A stretch of DNA of 34,051 nt from Clostridiales bacterium (GTDB lineage Bacteria; Bacillota; Clostridia; Christensenellales; CAG-138), in contig JAAYUE010000015.1 of NCBI GenBank assembly GCA_012517905.1, forward strand, positions 1-34,051, read 5' to 3'. Made by a program: the position numbers and the translations under genes. Under the pieces are notes generated by a model. That model did not search any database and was not told the DNA's origin. It saw nothing but the letters and a program-made list of their open reading frames with translations. Shown here one piece after another: positions 1 to 6,946 of the stretch. The first letter of the stretch is position 1. Each line of letters opens with the position of its first letter.

Positions 1-1277
1 CTGTGGGTCAGCTCGACGGTGCGAAGGAGTTTCGGTGTGTCCGCACTGATGTCATAGATGAAGATCGTCTTGCCGCCGCCAATTGCCGCGATCTGACGAT
101 CCGCATACAAAAACGCCTGATTTCTGCCGGTGGTCAGAATGCGTGTCTTCTCTCCGGTATCGGGATCGACACGATACAGCGACTCCGAAAGCGCGCGGTT
201 TTGGTGAAACCAATCTGTCGCCCAGTAATTCGCCCAGTAATTATTTCTAAGTAGCTCAGTAAAAACCAGAATACTCTCCCCGCAATCAATCTGGTTAAAT
301 ACACATTCCGGTGGAGAAAAGCTAACGGTGTCCGACATCACCTTTGTTCCAGAGTCATAAGTCTCAAGCCCCCTAACGGAAGCGAAAATCATTCTGTCTT
401 CTTGAACCCTGCAAAACCAGCGCGCGAATTCAGAGTCTGCGTACGCGCTTTGATCGGAGAATAGACGATCGTTTTGAGTAGCAATCGTGGCTGCATTCGC
501 ATCATAAACGCTGATGGACCCCCGGCCAGTTAACCGCTCTGTCTGCTCCGGGTTATCATAGATCGTGTTGCCAAGGTCTACAAACAAATTGTTCAGATAT
601 GCGATAGACAGCAAAGCTTGGTTGACCAATCCTTTTCTTGCTTTCTGGTACATCACTGGTTTTTGATAATCGGAAAGTGGCACCGCTATGCCGTTTTGGA
701 AGCACACGGCGGATAGCCCGGAACTGCCGTCATATCCCACGATGTTGACAAACCGTAAAATAGATGTCCCGGTTTCTGAAAGGTAGAAATCCCAAACGTT
801 TTCATCCCGTAAATTATCCGAATAGGTTGCGTCCAGTAAAAAATCGCTTGATGCGTTCGCCCCATTCTTTCGGGAATAAAGACGAAACTGACGATACGGT
901 CCGGCCGCATTCTCTTTTATACCGGTAAACCCTGCATAGTTGATCGCATCATCCTGAATTTGAATCGCGCGGATGTCTTCTGTGGGTATTTCCAGCCGAA
1001 TATCTTCACCCGATACATCCATGCTGTAAATGCCCTGTGTGTCGAGTTCGGACGAGAGATAATAAATGCGCCCATCATAATACGTCGCTTTCTTGCCGTT
1101 CGGCGAAAAGGTATCTTCTTTGAGGTTCGCAGAAAATGTGACGCTGTCGAGCTTGTTCATGTTGGGGTTATAAACGGTGCACCCGGCAAGGAGAAACAGA
1201 CAAAAACCCATGCAGAAAATTTGGCTTATTGAACGTATCGCGTTCCTTCTGATTTCTCTCATCCTGAAAACTTGCAT
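1..1277 (-). CDS. Secreted lipoprotein, probable beta-propeller-like (partial, runs off left edge)
   Basis: The frame stays open for 425 codons from ATG 1277 to the window edge, so the C-terminus is missing. The first 33 residues form a lipoprotein signal: a basic stretch (RMREIRRNAIR), a hydrophobic segment and the lipobox LAGC with the lipidated Cys at residue 33. The mature part has short repeats such as DGRIYYLSSELDTQGIYSMD, the 'screen value, then label' pattern seen in DUF5050 or TolB-like beta-propellers. The start is supported by GGAGG five bases upstream. It begins 20 bases after the stop of the papain-like protein gene with no terminator between, so the two are probably one transcript. 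GC content is below that of the housekeeping genes. The function is unknown; a partner or immunity role is only a guess from position. The lipoprotein assignment is firm, the fold is not. Confidence 0.75.
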   Translation of the reverse strand, partial: MQVFRMREIRRNAIRSISQIFCMGFCLFLLAGCTVYNPNMNKLDSVTFSANLKEDTFSPNGKKATYYDGRIYYLSSELDTQGIYSMDVSGEDIRLEIPTEDIRAIQIQDDAINYAGFTGIKENAAGPYRQFRLYSRKNGANASSDFLLDATYSDNLRDENVWDFYLSETGTSILRFVNIVGYDGSSGLSAVCFQNGIAVPLSDYQKPVMYQKARKGLVNQALLSIAYLNNLFVDLGNTIYDNPEQTERLTGRGSISVYDANAATIATQNDRLFSDQSAYADSEFARWFCRVQEDRMIFASVRGLETYDSGTKVMSDTVSFSPPECVFNQIDCGESILVFTELLRNNYWANYWATDWFHQNRALSESLYRVDPDTGEKTRILTTGRNQAFLYADRQIAAIGGGKTIFIYDISADTPKLLRTVELTH

Positions 1278-1297
1278 ATTATCCTCCCCAAAATGCG

Positions 1298-2752
1298 CTA
1301 CTTCTGCATTTTAAACATCGGCCCTGTCTTTCCAATGTCCGGTTCATTTGGCATGTCGATTCCCCAGACAATCCAAAGAAATGTACCCGGATAACTCTTT
1401 CGAGATAGATCATTTAATTGCTTCTTTACTCCGTCATCATCCAAATTATAAACATCGAATGTTCCCTTTTCCTTGTTAAAATCTGCCGCCACATAATGCG
1501 CTCCAATAGGATAAGAAAACATAGCGATATAACCATCATGATCCGTAGGAACATCCTTTGGATTAAAATACATGGTGACTTTTGCTCCAGCTTTGGAATA
1601 GATACCCCCGATCACATCAGGGTTCATTCCGAGCAAACCGAAAGCATTAGTGCTCATCAAAGAGTATTTTTGCATCTGATACATTAGATCCTCAAACTCC
1701 GTATTATATCCAAGTATCTGGTTTGCATTGTGAATCGCAATAACCCCGCACGCATTTCCAGCAATGTTTCCAAGCCCGCCAAAAGTTGCAAACGCTTTAC
1801 TGTACACACTCTGATTATTGATCATTTCCGTTCCCCACGTTGCCTCAGGCAAACTTGACGCTTTAATTTTCTCAATATATTCCCCCTTTTCTGCTTCTGT
1901 CTTGATTTTACTCAAGTCCAGAAGATACGTTTTGAACAACTCCGGCGTTAGAGCTTTGTTCGCTATCTTTCTATTAATCAATTCAAGAATTTTCCGGCTC
2001 CCCGTCGACAAATAGGTAGTGTCAATACCGAGAAGAATTTTACCCGGTTTTTCCTGATTAGCACCATTTGAATCCGAATCATTGTCCTGCTCTGCTATAT
2101 GTTGCTCATCAGTTGATGATATTTCTGGCGATGGCCCTGGCTGCGGTAACGGCGTGTTATCAGGCGTCGGCGTCGGCTGCGGCGCATACGGGTTGATCGG
2201 ATTTGGGACTAGCGACGGCGCGTCTGTTTCGATCATCGCCCGCAAAGCATCTTTCCTGCTGTTTAATTGTCCGCGCAATACCCCTTTTTGTAAAGAGGGT
2301 AATCTTGACGCATCTCCGCTTTCAAGTCGCTTCCGTTCGGCTGCGAGCCGGGTTACGCTGTCGGTCAGCAAAGCCGCCTCTTTTGTGCTGAACTTGTGCG
2401 CGGCAAGACCGCTCTGAATATCGTTCAGCATGGAAAGCGTGCCGAGCGGCGTGGATGCGTTGAGCAGCGTCCATTGCTCCTGCTCCTTCAGGCCGCTGTA
2501 GCGCATGGCGAGCAGCTGCGCTTTGGTGGGCATGGCGTCCCACTGCTCGATCGGAAAATCCGGCGGGAGCTTCTTGACAAGCGCGGCTTCCTCAATCTGC
2601 GCGTTGTTCAGCGAACCGTGCGCGCTTGCGCCAAGGCGGGCGCTTCCGGAGCCGATGGCGGCTGTGTTCGGATAACCGGTTTGCCGATCGTCCAATTTCG
2701 GCACCGAAAGTTTCTTTTTGATCTCCGATAAGTAGGCATATTTGTCCGGCAT
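1298..2752 (-). CDS. Modular protein with C-terminal papain-like (C39-like) cysteine peptidase domain
   Basis: The protein has 484 residues, no signal peptide and no membrane segment. Residues 1-180 are an unrecognised, mostly helical, charged region. Residues 181-210 are a Pro/Thr linker (PQPTPTPDNTPLPQPGPSP). Residues 235-484 hold a probable papain-fold domain: NACGVIAIHNANQILG (Cys335) is the helix carrying the nucleophile, GAHYVAADFN supplies His419, and YNLDDDG (436-440) a polar third residue. The pattern fits peptidase C39-like and Tox-PL-type domains. A hand count gives 39/60 G+C at 2461-2520 (N-terminal part) but 20/60 at 1861-1920 (C-terminal part), so the catalytic half looks like a separate acquisition joined at the linker. 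GGAGG lies upstream of ATG 2752. A lipoprotein gene follows at once. A polymorphic-toxin role is inference; a housekeeping protease or a phage-derived protein remain possible. Confidence 0.7.
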   Translation of the reverse strand: MPDKYAYLSEIKKKLSVPKLDDRQTGYPNTAAIGSGSARLGASAHGSLNNAQIEEAALVKKLPPDFPIEQWDAMPTKAQLLAMRYSGLKEQEQWTLLNASTPLGTLSMLNDIQSGLAAHKFSTKEAALLTDSVTRLAAERKRLESGDASRLPSLQKGVLRGQLNSRKDALRAMIETDAPSLVPNPINPYAPQPTPTPDNTPLPQPGPSPEISSTDEQHIAEQDNDSDSNGANQEKPGKILLGIDTTYLSTGSRKILELINRKIANKALTPELFKTYLLDLSKIKTEAEKGEYIEKIKASSLPEATWGTEMINNQSVYSKAFATFGGLGNIAGNACGVIAIHNANQILGYNTEFEDLMYQMQKYSLMSTNAFGLLGMNPDVIGGIYSKAGAKVTMYFNPKDVPTDHDGYIAMFSYPIGAHYVAADFNKEKGTFDVYNLDDDGVKKQLNDLSRKSYPGTFLWIVWGIDMPNEPDIGKTGPMFKMQK

Positions 2753-2938
2753 AGCAGATCCTCCCGTGTGTTTGATACGCTAAGGATATCGTATGCCAAA
2801 GACGAAGAATTATCGGAAAAACCGGTTTAAAAAATATAAGAATGAATTCCGGGGCAACCGGGCGTTTTGCACTGTCCGAAACGGGTTGATACCTCATTAT
2901 ACCGAACAAACGTTTTGACTGCACGTGGAGAAATTGTG
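2753..2938 (-). promoter_or_regulatory. Upstream region of the papain-like gene, weak promoter candidate
   Basis: A TATAAT reads on the minus strand at 2901-2896, but no good -35 box lies 16-18 bases upstream, and the leader to ATG 2752 would be about 140 bases. A perfect 10-base palindrome AAACCGGTTT sits at 2819-2828 in the AT-rich part of this leader. No small gene is seen. Confidence 0.3.
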
Positions 2939-2968
2939 AAAAAAACGGCGCGGAATTCTTCCGCGCCG
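2939..2968 (-). terminator. Intrinsic terminator of the MFS gene
   Basis: A perfect 10-bp stem (CGGCGCGGAA at 2946-2955 with TTCCGCGCCG at 2959-2968) is followed on the minus strand by seven T residues (A2939-A2945 on the plus strand). It lies 24 bases past the MFS stop codon. Confidence 0.9.
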
Positions 2969-2992
2969 CGCCTGTATCATGAAATCGTTTCC

Positions 2993-4180
2993 TTACGCCG
3001 GCTTAACTTCCGCCCTGCCGAACCCCGTTGTGCGGTTGCACGCCGCAATGGTGACATACAGCGCGGCGAGGCACGCCAGCAGGAAATACGGCAGTCCGCC
3101 AAACCCGTAAGTCTGTCCGATCCAGCCGACGAGCGGCGGCATCAGCGTGCTGCCGATATAGGCGGACGCCATCTGCAGACCGATGATCGCCTGCGAATAC
3201 GCCGCGCCGAAACGCTGCGGCGTGATGTGGATGAGATTCGGAAACACCGGCGCGCAGCCGAGGCCGAAGAGCAGCAGCCCCGCGAGGGAAAATTCCTGCG
3301 GCAACGGCAGCGCGAGCAGCAGCGCGCCAAGCGCCGCAAAGACGAGGCCCGTATGGATCAGCGCGCGCTCTTTGACGCGCATGGCGAGCAGCCCCGAAAC
3401 CATGCGCCCGCCCATGATGCCGAAGAAAAACAGCGCCCCCCAGCTGGCCGCCACGCTGGCCGCCACGCCGCGCACATTGACGAAATACGTCGCCGCCCAG
3501 AGGCCGACGGACGCCTCGCCCGCGCAATAGAAGAAAAACGAGAGCACCGCAAAGATCGCGCCGCGCCGCTTGATCGCCGCGCGGTTGCCGATCTCGACCG
3601 GCTCGCCCAGCAGCTCGTCCGGCTTGGCATGGGAAACCTTGCCCCAGAGCGGCAGCGTGGCAAACATGACGAGCGCGAGCGAAAGCTGGATGATGGAGAC
3701 AAATCGATATCCGCCGTGCCAGTTTCCGCCGAGTTTCAGAAAGTGGGACATGATCAGCGGGCTGACGGTCGCGCCGACGCCCCAGAAGCTATGCAGAAAG
3801 CTCATGTGGCTGGCTTTGTAGTGCAGGGCGACGTAGTTGTTCAGCGCCGCGTCGATCGCGCCGCCGCCCAGTCCGAGTGGAAGCGCGAGCAGCATCAGCA
3901 CGACGAAGCTGTCTGCAAACGAAATCGCCATCAGCGCACTCGCCGTGAGCAGCACGCAAGCCGCCGTGACCACGCCCGTGCCGAATCTGCGGATCACGCG
4001 GACGGAGACGAGGCTTGAAATCACCGTGCCGACGGTGATGCAGATGGAGACAAACCCCGCATAGGAAACGGGCGCACCAAGCTGGACGTACGCAACCGGC
4101 CAGGCTGCGCCGAGCATGGAGTCCGGCAAGCCGAGGCTGATGAACGCCAGATAGATGATGACAAGCAAAATCGTAGCCAT
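2993..4180 (-). CDS. Major facilitator superfamily permease
   Basis: This 395-residue integral membrane protein has about 12 hydrophobic segments. It starts with a membrane helix (ATILLVIIYLAFISLGLPDSMLG), and its GLPDSMLGAAWP and LGLGGGAIDAALNN stretches resemble the fucose-permease-like branch of the MFS. A basic loop (RVIRRFG) lies between helices 2 and 3, as usual in the superfamily. The substrate cannot be read from the sequence. The gene is divergent from a TetR regulator across 229 bases that contain an operator-like palindrome, which suggests repression by that regulator and export or uptake of a small ligand. No ribosome binding site precedes ATG 4180, but a -10-like box ends six bases before it, so a leaderless mRNA is possible. 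A strong terminator follows. Confidence 0.85.
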   Translation of the reverse strand: MATILLVIIYLAFISLGLPDSMLGAAWPVAYVQLGAPVSYAGFVSICITVGTVISSLVSVRVIRRFGTGVVTAACVLLTASALMAISFADSFVVLMLLALPLGLGGGAIDAALNNYVALHYKASHMSFLHSFWGVGATVSPLIMSHFLKLGGNWHGGYRFVSIIQLSLALVMFATLPLWGKVSHAKPDELLGEPVEIGNRAAIKRRGAIFAVLSFFFYCAGEASVGLWAATYFVNVRGVAASVAASWGALFFFGIMGGRMVSGLLAMRVKERALIHTGLVFAALGALLLALPLPQEFSLAGLLLFGLGCAPVFPNLIHITPQRFGAAYSQAIIGLQMASAYIGSTLMPPLVGWIGQTYGFGGLPYFLLACLAALYVTIAACNRTTGFGRAEVKPA

Positions 4181-4186
4181 GCGCGT

Positions 4187-4215
4187 ATTTTATCGGGTTT
4201 TCGCGTACTTGAAAA
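4187..4215 (-). promoter_or_regulatory. Candidate promoter of the MFS gene, giving a leaderless mRNA
   Basis: On the minus strand a TAAAAT (4192-4187) lies 17 bases after TTTTCA (4215-4210, 4/6 to the consensus). Only six bases separate the -10 box from ATG 4180, and no Shine-Dalgarno is present. Confidence 0.45.
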
Positions 4216-4334
4216 GATGTTTTTTTCGCTTCGGCGCGAAGTTGCGAAAAGCTGGCGGAATCGTATCAGATCGCGGAACCATCCGTCATCGTTTTTCAGC
4301 GCCCCATCGCTTATTTTACAAATCGGATACTAAA

Positions 4335-4354
4335 AAACGATTGTTTGATCGTTT
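4335..4354. promoter_or_regulatory. Palindromic operator candidate between MFS and TetR genes
   Basis: A perfect inverted repeat AAACGAT-N6-ATCGTTT spans 20 bases and ends five bases before the -35 box of the tetR promoter. Its size and place suit a TetR dimer site that could control both divergent genes. Binding is inferred. Confidence 0.55.
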
Positions 4355-4359
4355 ATCTA

Positions 4360-4388
4360 TTGATTATCGGATGATTCCCTCGTATAAT
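4360..4388 (+). promoter_or_regulatory. Sigma-A-type promoter of the TetR gene
   Basis: TTGATT (4360-4365) and TATAAT (4383-4388) are separated by exactly 17 bases. The expected start is near 4395, about 15 bases before ATG 4410, and the leader carries a GAGG motif at 4396-4399. Confidence 0.75.
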
Positions 4389-4409
4389 GATTCTGCGAGG
4401 TGATGATCC

Positions 4410-5087
4410 ATGGAAGAAAAAGCGCCCGACCGCGTCAAAAAGCGAAAGCGCGGCATCGCGACCGCACGCGCCGTCCTCGATGCGGCGGCGGAATTGTTCG
4501 CCCGGCGCGGGTATGACGGCGTTTCCGTTCGGGACATCGCGCTTAAGGCCGGCATTCAGGAGAGCTCGATTTACAACCACTTTTCCGGCAAGGCGGAGAT
4601 CCTTGAAACGCTGTATCGCGAGTTCGTCGAGCTTGTTCCGAAGACGCGCCCGTCGGAGGAAGCGCTTGAAGAGATGCTGGTGATGATGGAGCCGGAGGAA
4701 GTGTTCAAAGCCATTCTCTTCCACGTGGGGCAAAGCGTCGGCGGAACGCTTACCAACACGGCCATGATCATCAATCTCGAAAAATTTAAAACGCAGCGTG
4801 CCGCGGATCTGTATTATCGCTATGTCGTTCGCGAGCCAGCGGCGTATTATGAGCGGCTGATCCAAAGAATGATCGACCGCAAGATGGTGAAACCCGTGGA
4901 CGCGCGGCTCATTGCGGAGCAGTACAATTATATCTCGCTTGCGCTGACAAAGGAGTACATCATGGCGCAATATGGATTTGCGGATGCGCATGAGGTCGTC
5001 GGATACATGGTCCAAACGCTGAAATTTTTCTGCGGGCTGATGAAGCCGGACGGGAGCGCCGCCGATGAAACGGAAGAATCGTGCTGA
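4410..5087 (+). CDS. TetR/AcrR family transcriptional regulator
   Basis: The 225-residue protein has the TetR layout. An N-terminal helix-turn-helix covers about residues 12-60 (ILDAAAELFARRGYDGVSVRDIA-type core, then KAGIQESSIYNHFSGKAEIL with the recognition helix). A helical ligand and dimer domain follows (about 70-210). It probably represses its own promoter and the divergent MFS gene through the palindrome at 4335-4354. The N-terminus begins with a basic tail (RVKKRKRG). The 3' end overlaps the next gene by 23 bases, so the Cys-rich protein is translationally coupled and may belong to the same response. The effector is unknown. Confidence 0.9.
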   Translation: MEEKAPDRVKKRKRGIATARAVLDAAAELFARRGYDGVSVRDIALKAGIQESSIYNHFSGKAEILETLYREFVELVPKTRPSEEALEEMLVMMEPEEVFKAILFHVGQSVGGTLTNTAMIINLEKFKTQRAADLYYRYVVREPAAYYERLIQRMIDRKMVKPVDARLIAEQYNYISLALTKEYIMAQYGFADAHEVVGYMVQTLKFFCGLMKPDGSAADETEESC

Positions 5088-5577
5088 ATCGCTTCAGGCT
5101 TTGTTTCCTCCGTCCACGCCCTGCAGCTGCGCGGTTTGCCGGGCATACTGCTTGCGCCCCGGCTGGTGGACGGTGGAAGAAGCGACGCAAGCCTTCCTCG
5201 CCGGATATGGCGGGCGGATGATGCTGGAACTCTCGCCCGATCGAACCTATGGCGTCCTGTCGCCCGCGTTTCGCGGCTGCGAGGGGACGTTTGCGTTTCA
5301 GGAGTTTTCAGAAAACGGCTGCACCTTCTATGCCGGCGGGCGTTGCGCGCTGTACGGCACCGGCTTCGAACCGCTCGAATGCCGCTTTTGCCACCACGAA
5401 CGGCGCGGTCTCGGACAGAAATGCCACGCCGCATTGGCGCGGGACTGGCGCACGCCGGCCGGGCAGGCGCTCGTTCGCGAGTGGATGCAGCTGCGGCAAG
5501 GCCGCTTCCCCGCCAGGCCGCCCGCGATGGGCGGCTGCGGCCCAAACCGCGCGGCTTTGCAGACCCATCACCTCTGA
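5065..5577 (+). CDS. Cysteine-rich YkgJ-like putative metal-binding protein
   Basis: This 170-residue soluble protein has several clustered cysteines: CSCAVCRAYC near residues 20-29, GCEGTF near 71, GCTFYAGGRCALYG near 86-98, and ECRFCHH near 105-111. The order of Cys groups, with GRCALYG...PLECR near the middle, resembles the YkgJ family, thought to bind zinc or an iron-sulfur cluster. The exact CxxCxxCC signature of that family is not present, so the assignment is tentative. It starts 23 bases inside the TetR gene in another frame, implying coupled translation. Its role is unknown; the context suggests a response to the same signal as the regulator and the permease. Confidence 0.65.
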   Translation: MKRKNRAESLQALFPPSTPCSCAVCRAYCLRPGWWTVEEATQAFLAGYGGRMMLELSPDRTYGVLSPAFRGCEGTFAFQEFSENGCTFYAGGRCALYGTGFEPLECRFCHHERRGLGQKCHAALARDWRTPAGQALVREWMQLRQGRFPARPPAMGGCGPNRAALQTHHL

Positions 5578-5641
5578 TCGATGACCGAATCATTTTGCAG
5601 AATATTCCCGCTTCCGCGTGGTTTTTCCCGCGCACATCGGA

Positions 5642-5647
5642 TATACT
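5642..5647 (+). promoter_or_regulatory. -10 element directly before the TVP38-like gene
   Basis: TATACT ends six bases before ATG 5654. The sequence 17 bases upstream is a poor -35. No Shine-Dalgarno can be placed, so transcription may start at or next to the start codon. This is a weak single-box call. Confidence 0.4.
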
Positions 5648-5653
5648 CTCCTT

Positions 5654-6454
5654 ATGCAAACAAAAACGGATCAAACCCCCACCCGGCCCGACGTCCATAC
5701 GCGCGGGCAAAAAATCGCCGCCGTCGTATCGGTCGCAGTGTTTTTTGTCGTGCTCGCGCTGCTGACCGTATTCGTCGGCGTGCCGCTCGTCAAAACGATC
5801 GGCGATCCCGCGTCGTTTCGCGCGTGGATCGACGCGCGCGGCGCCTGGGGGCGCGTGCTCTTCGTCGGCGTAATCGTGCTGCAGGTGGTCATCGCGTTCA
5901 TTCCCGCCGAGCCGCTCGAACTCGCCGCGGGCTATGCGTTCGGCGCGGTCTGGGGCACGCTGCTCGTCTGGATCGGACTCGTGATCGGCACCACGATCGT
6001 GTTTCTGTTCGTGCGAAAGATCGGCGTCAAGGCGGTCGAGGTGTTTTTTCCGCGCGAGCGGATCGACTCCGTGAAATACCTCAACGACGAAAAGGCGCTC
6101 GGCGCCGCCGCGTTTATCCTCTTTTTGATTCCCGGCACGCCGAAGGACCTGCTGTCCTATGTGGCAGGGCTGACGAAAATCCGCCTGCTGCCTTGGATTG
6201 TGCTCACCAGCATCGCGCGGATTCCGTCCATTCTGACCTCGACGATCAGCGGCAACGCGCTCGGGCTAAAGGAATACGGCCTTGCCATCATCGTGTTTGC
6301 GGCGACCGCGCTGGCCTCCGGCATCGGCATCCTGCTCTACCGCCGCGCCCACCGGCGGCGCGCGCTGAAGGAGGCGGGGCAGGCGCTGGCGAACATGCCC
6401 CTGCCGGAGCCGCCCGCCGACCCGACAACGGAGGAACAAAACCAGCGTCTGTGA
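5654..6454 (+). CDS. TVP38/TMEM64 family (VTT domain) membrane protein
   Basis: The 266-residue protein has a cytoplasmic N-terminus (about 20 residues), a first membrane helix (IAAVVSVAVFFVVLALLTVFV) and a VTT domain over about residues 75-230. Diagnostic stretches are FIPAEPLELAAGYAFG, then LFLIPGTPKDLLSYVAGLT and ARIPSILTSTISGNALG, which match the re-entrant loops of DedA-like and TVP38 proteins. A basic tail (RRAHRRRALKE) ends in the cytoplasm. Related proteins act in lipid scrambling or membrane homeostasis, but the substrate here is unknown. ATG 5654 is chosen over GTG 5618, because the latter would put the -10 box inside the gene. It is a single gene with no clear terminator; a DnaA-box-like region follows. 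Confidence 0.85.
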   Translation: MQTKTDQTPTRPDVHTRGQKIAAVVSVAVFFVVLALLTVFVGVPLVKTIGDPASFRAWIDARGAWGRVLFVGVIVLQVVIAFIPAEPLELAAGYAFGAVWGTLLVWIGLVIGTTIVFLFVRKIGVKAVEVFFPRERIDSVKYLNDEKALGAAAFILFLIPGTPKDLLSYVAGLTKIRLLPWIVLTSIARIPSILTSTISGNALGLKEYGLAIIVFAATALASGIGILLYRRAHRRRALKEAGQALANMPLPEPPADPTTEEQNQRL

Positions 6455-6569
6455 CGAAAAATTGACGCGCTTTTTGCAGCGAGCGCCTTTGCCGCATGCA
6501 GCGTAACGCATCGCTTACAGTTCTCAGCTTGTATAGATATTCCGCGTATTTTCGTGTATATTCACGGGG

Positions 6570-6641
6570 CTATCCACATCATCCACACACTTATCCACAT
6601 TTTTTGGCGTTGAATTCCGCGCTTTTGGAGAGTTTTCCACA
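6570..6641 (+). other. Cluster of DnaA-box-like sites
   Basis: One consensus box TTATCCACA lies at 6591-6599. The same orientation shows CTATCCACA (6570-6578), TCATCCACA (6579-6587) and TTTTCCACA (6633-6641), each with one or two departures from TTATNCACA. The surrounding DNA is AT-rich. No dnaA gene is nearby, so this would be a regulatory or titration cluster. Confidence 0.55.
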
Positions 6642-6673
6642 CTTTCCCCTCTGAATACGCGCCGCTTTCTCCG

Positions 6674-6698
6674 AAAAAAAGAATGCGCATTTTGCGCA
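6674..6698 (-). terminator. Minus-strand hairpin with T tract
   Basis: The stem pairs TGCGCA (6684-6689) with TGCGCA (6693-6698) across a three-base loop. On the minus strand it is followed by a T-rich tract including seven T residues (A6674-A6680 on the plus strand). It could be a back-up terminator for tsaD or end an unknown small transcript. Confidence 0.5.
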
Positions 6699-6891
6699 AA
6701 AACACACAGTCGCTATGCAAATATGGCGGAAGTATGTCTTTGTGATTTTGCAGGCTATCCTTTCAAAACAGCGGCAAAATCCATGTTTATTCTGAACATC
6801 CGGCGATAAAATACACTGTTTTTTACAGGCATTCCCCCACCGTGGTCGGTCGTCCGGCCGGCTTCCCGCGCGCCGTTTTCCTTGCGCCAAT

Positions 6892-6918
6892 AAAAAAAGC
6901 GCGCCGATTTTTGCGCGC
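6892..6918 (-). terminator. Intrinsic terminator of the tsaD transcript
   Basis: GCGCGC (6899-6904) pairs with GCGCGC (6913-6918) around an eight-base loop. On the minus strand seven T residues follow (A6892-A6898). It lies 29 bases past the tsaD stop. Confidence 0.75.
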
Positions 6919-6946
6919 CGATCCGTTGTTTTGCCGTTGTTTTTGG

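Larger units (their letters stand above)
6455..6946. other. 492-base intergenic region with DnaA-like boxes and two minus-strand terminators
   Basis: No coding frame with a ribosome binding site is seen. The left half holds a set of DnaA-box-like 9-mers (6570-6641). The right half holds two hairpins with T tracts on the minus strand, at 6674-6698 and 6892-6918. The 170 bases between the two terminators could be an untranslated tail of the tsaD mRNA or a small RNA, but no convincing promoter was found there. Confidence 0.5.

Noticed and set aside
2867-4018. A 383-codon plus-strand frame opposite the MFS gene
   Set aside because: The product is Arg/Ala/Glu-rich and low-complexity, while the minus strand encodes a clean 12-helix permease.
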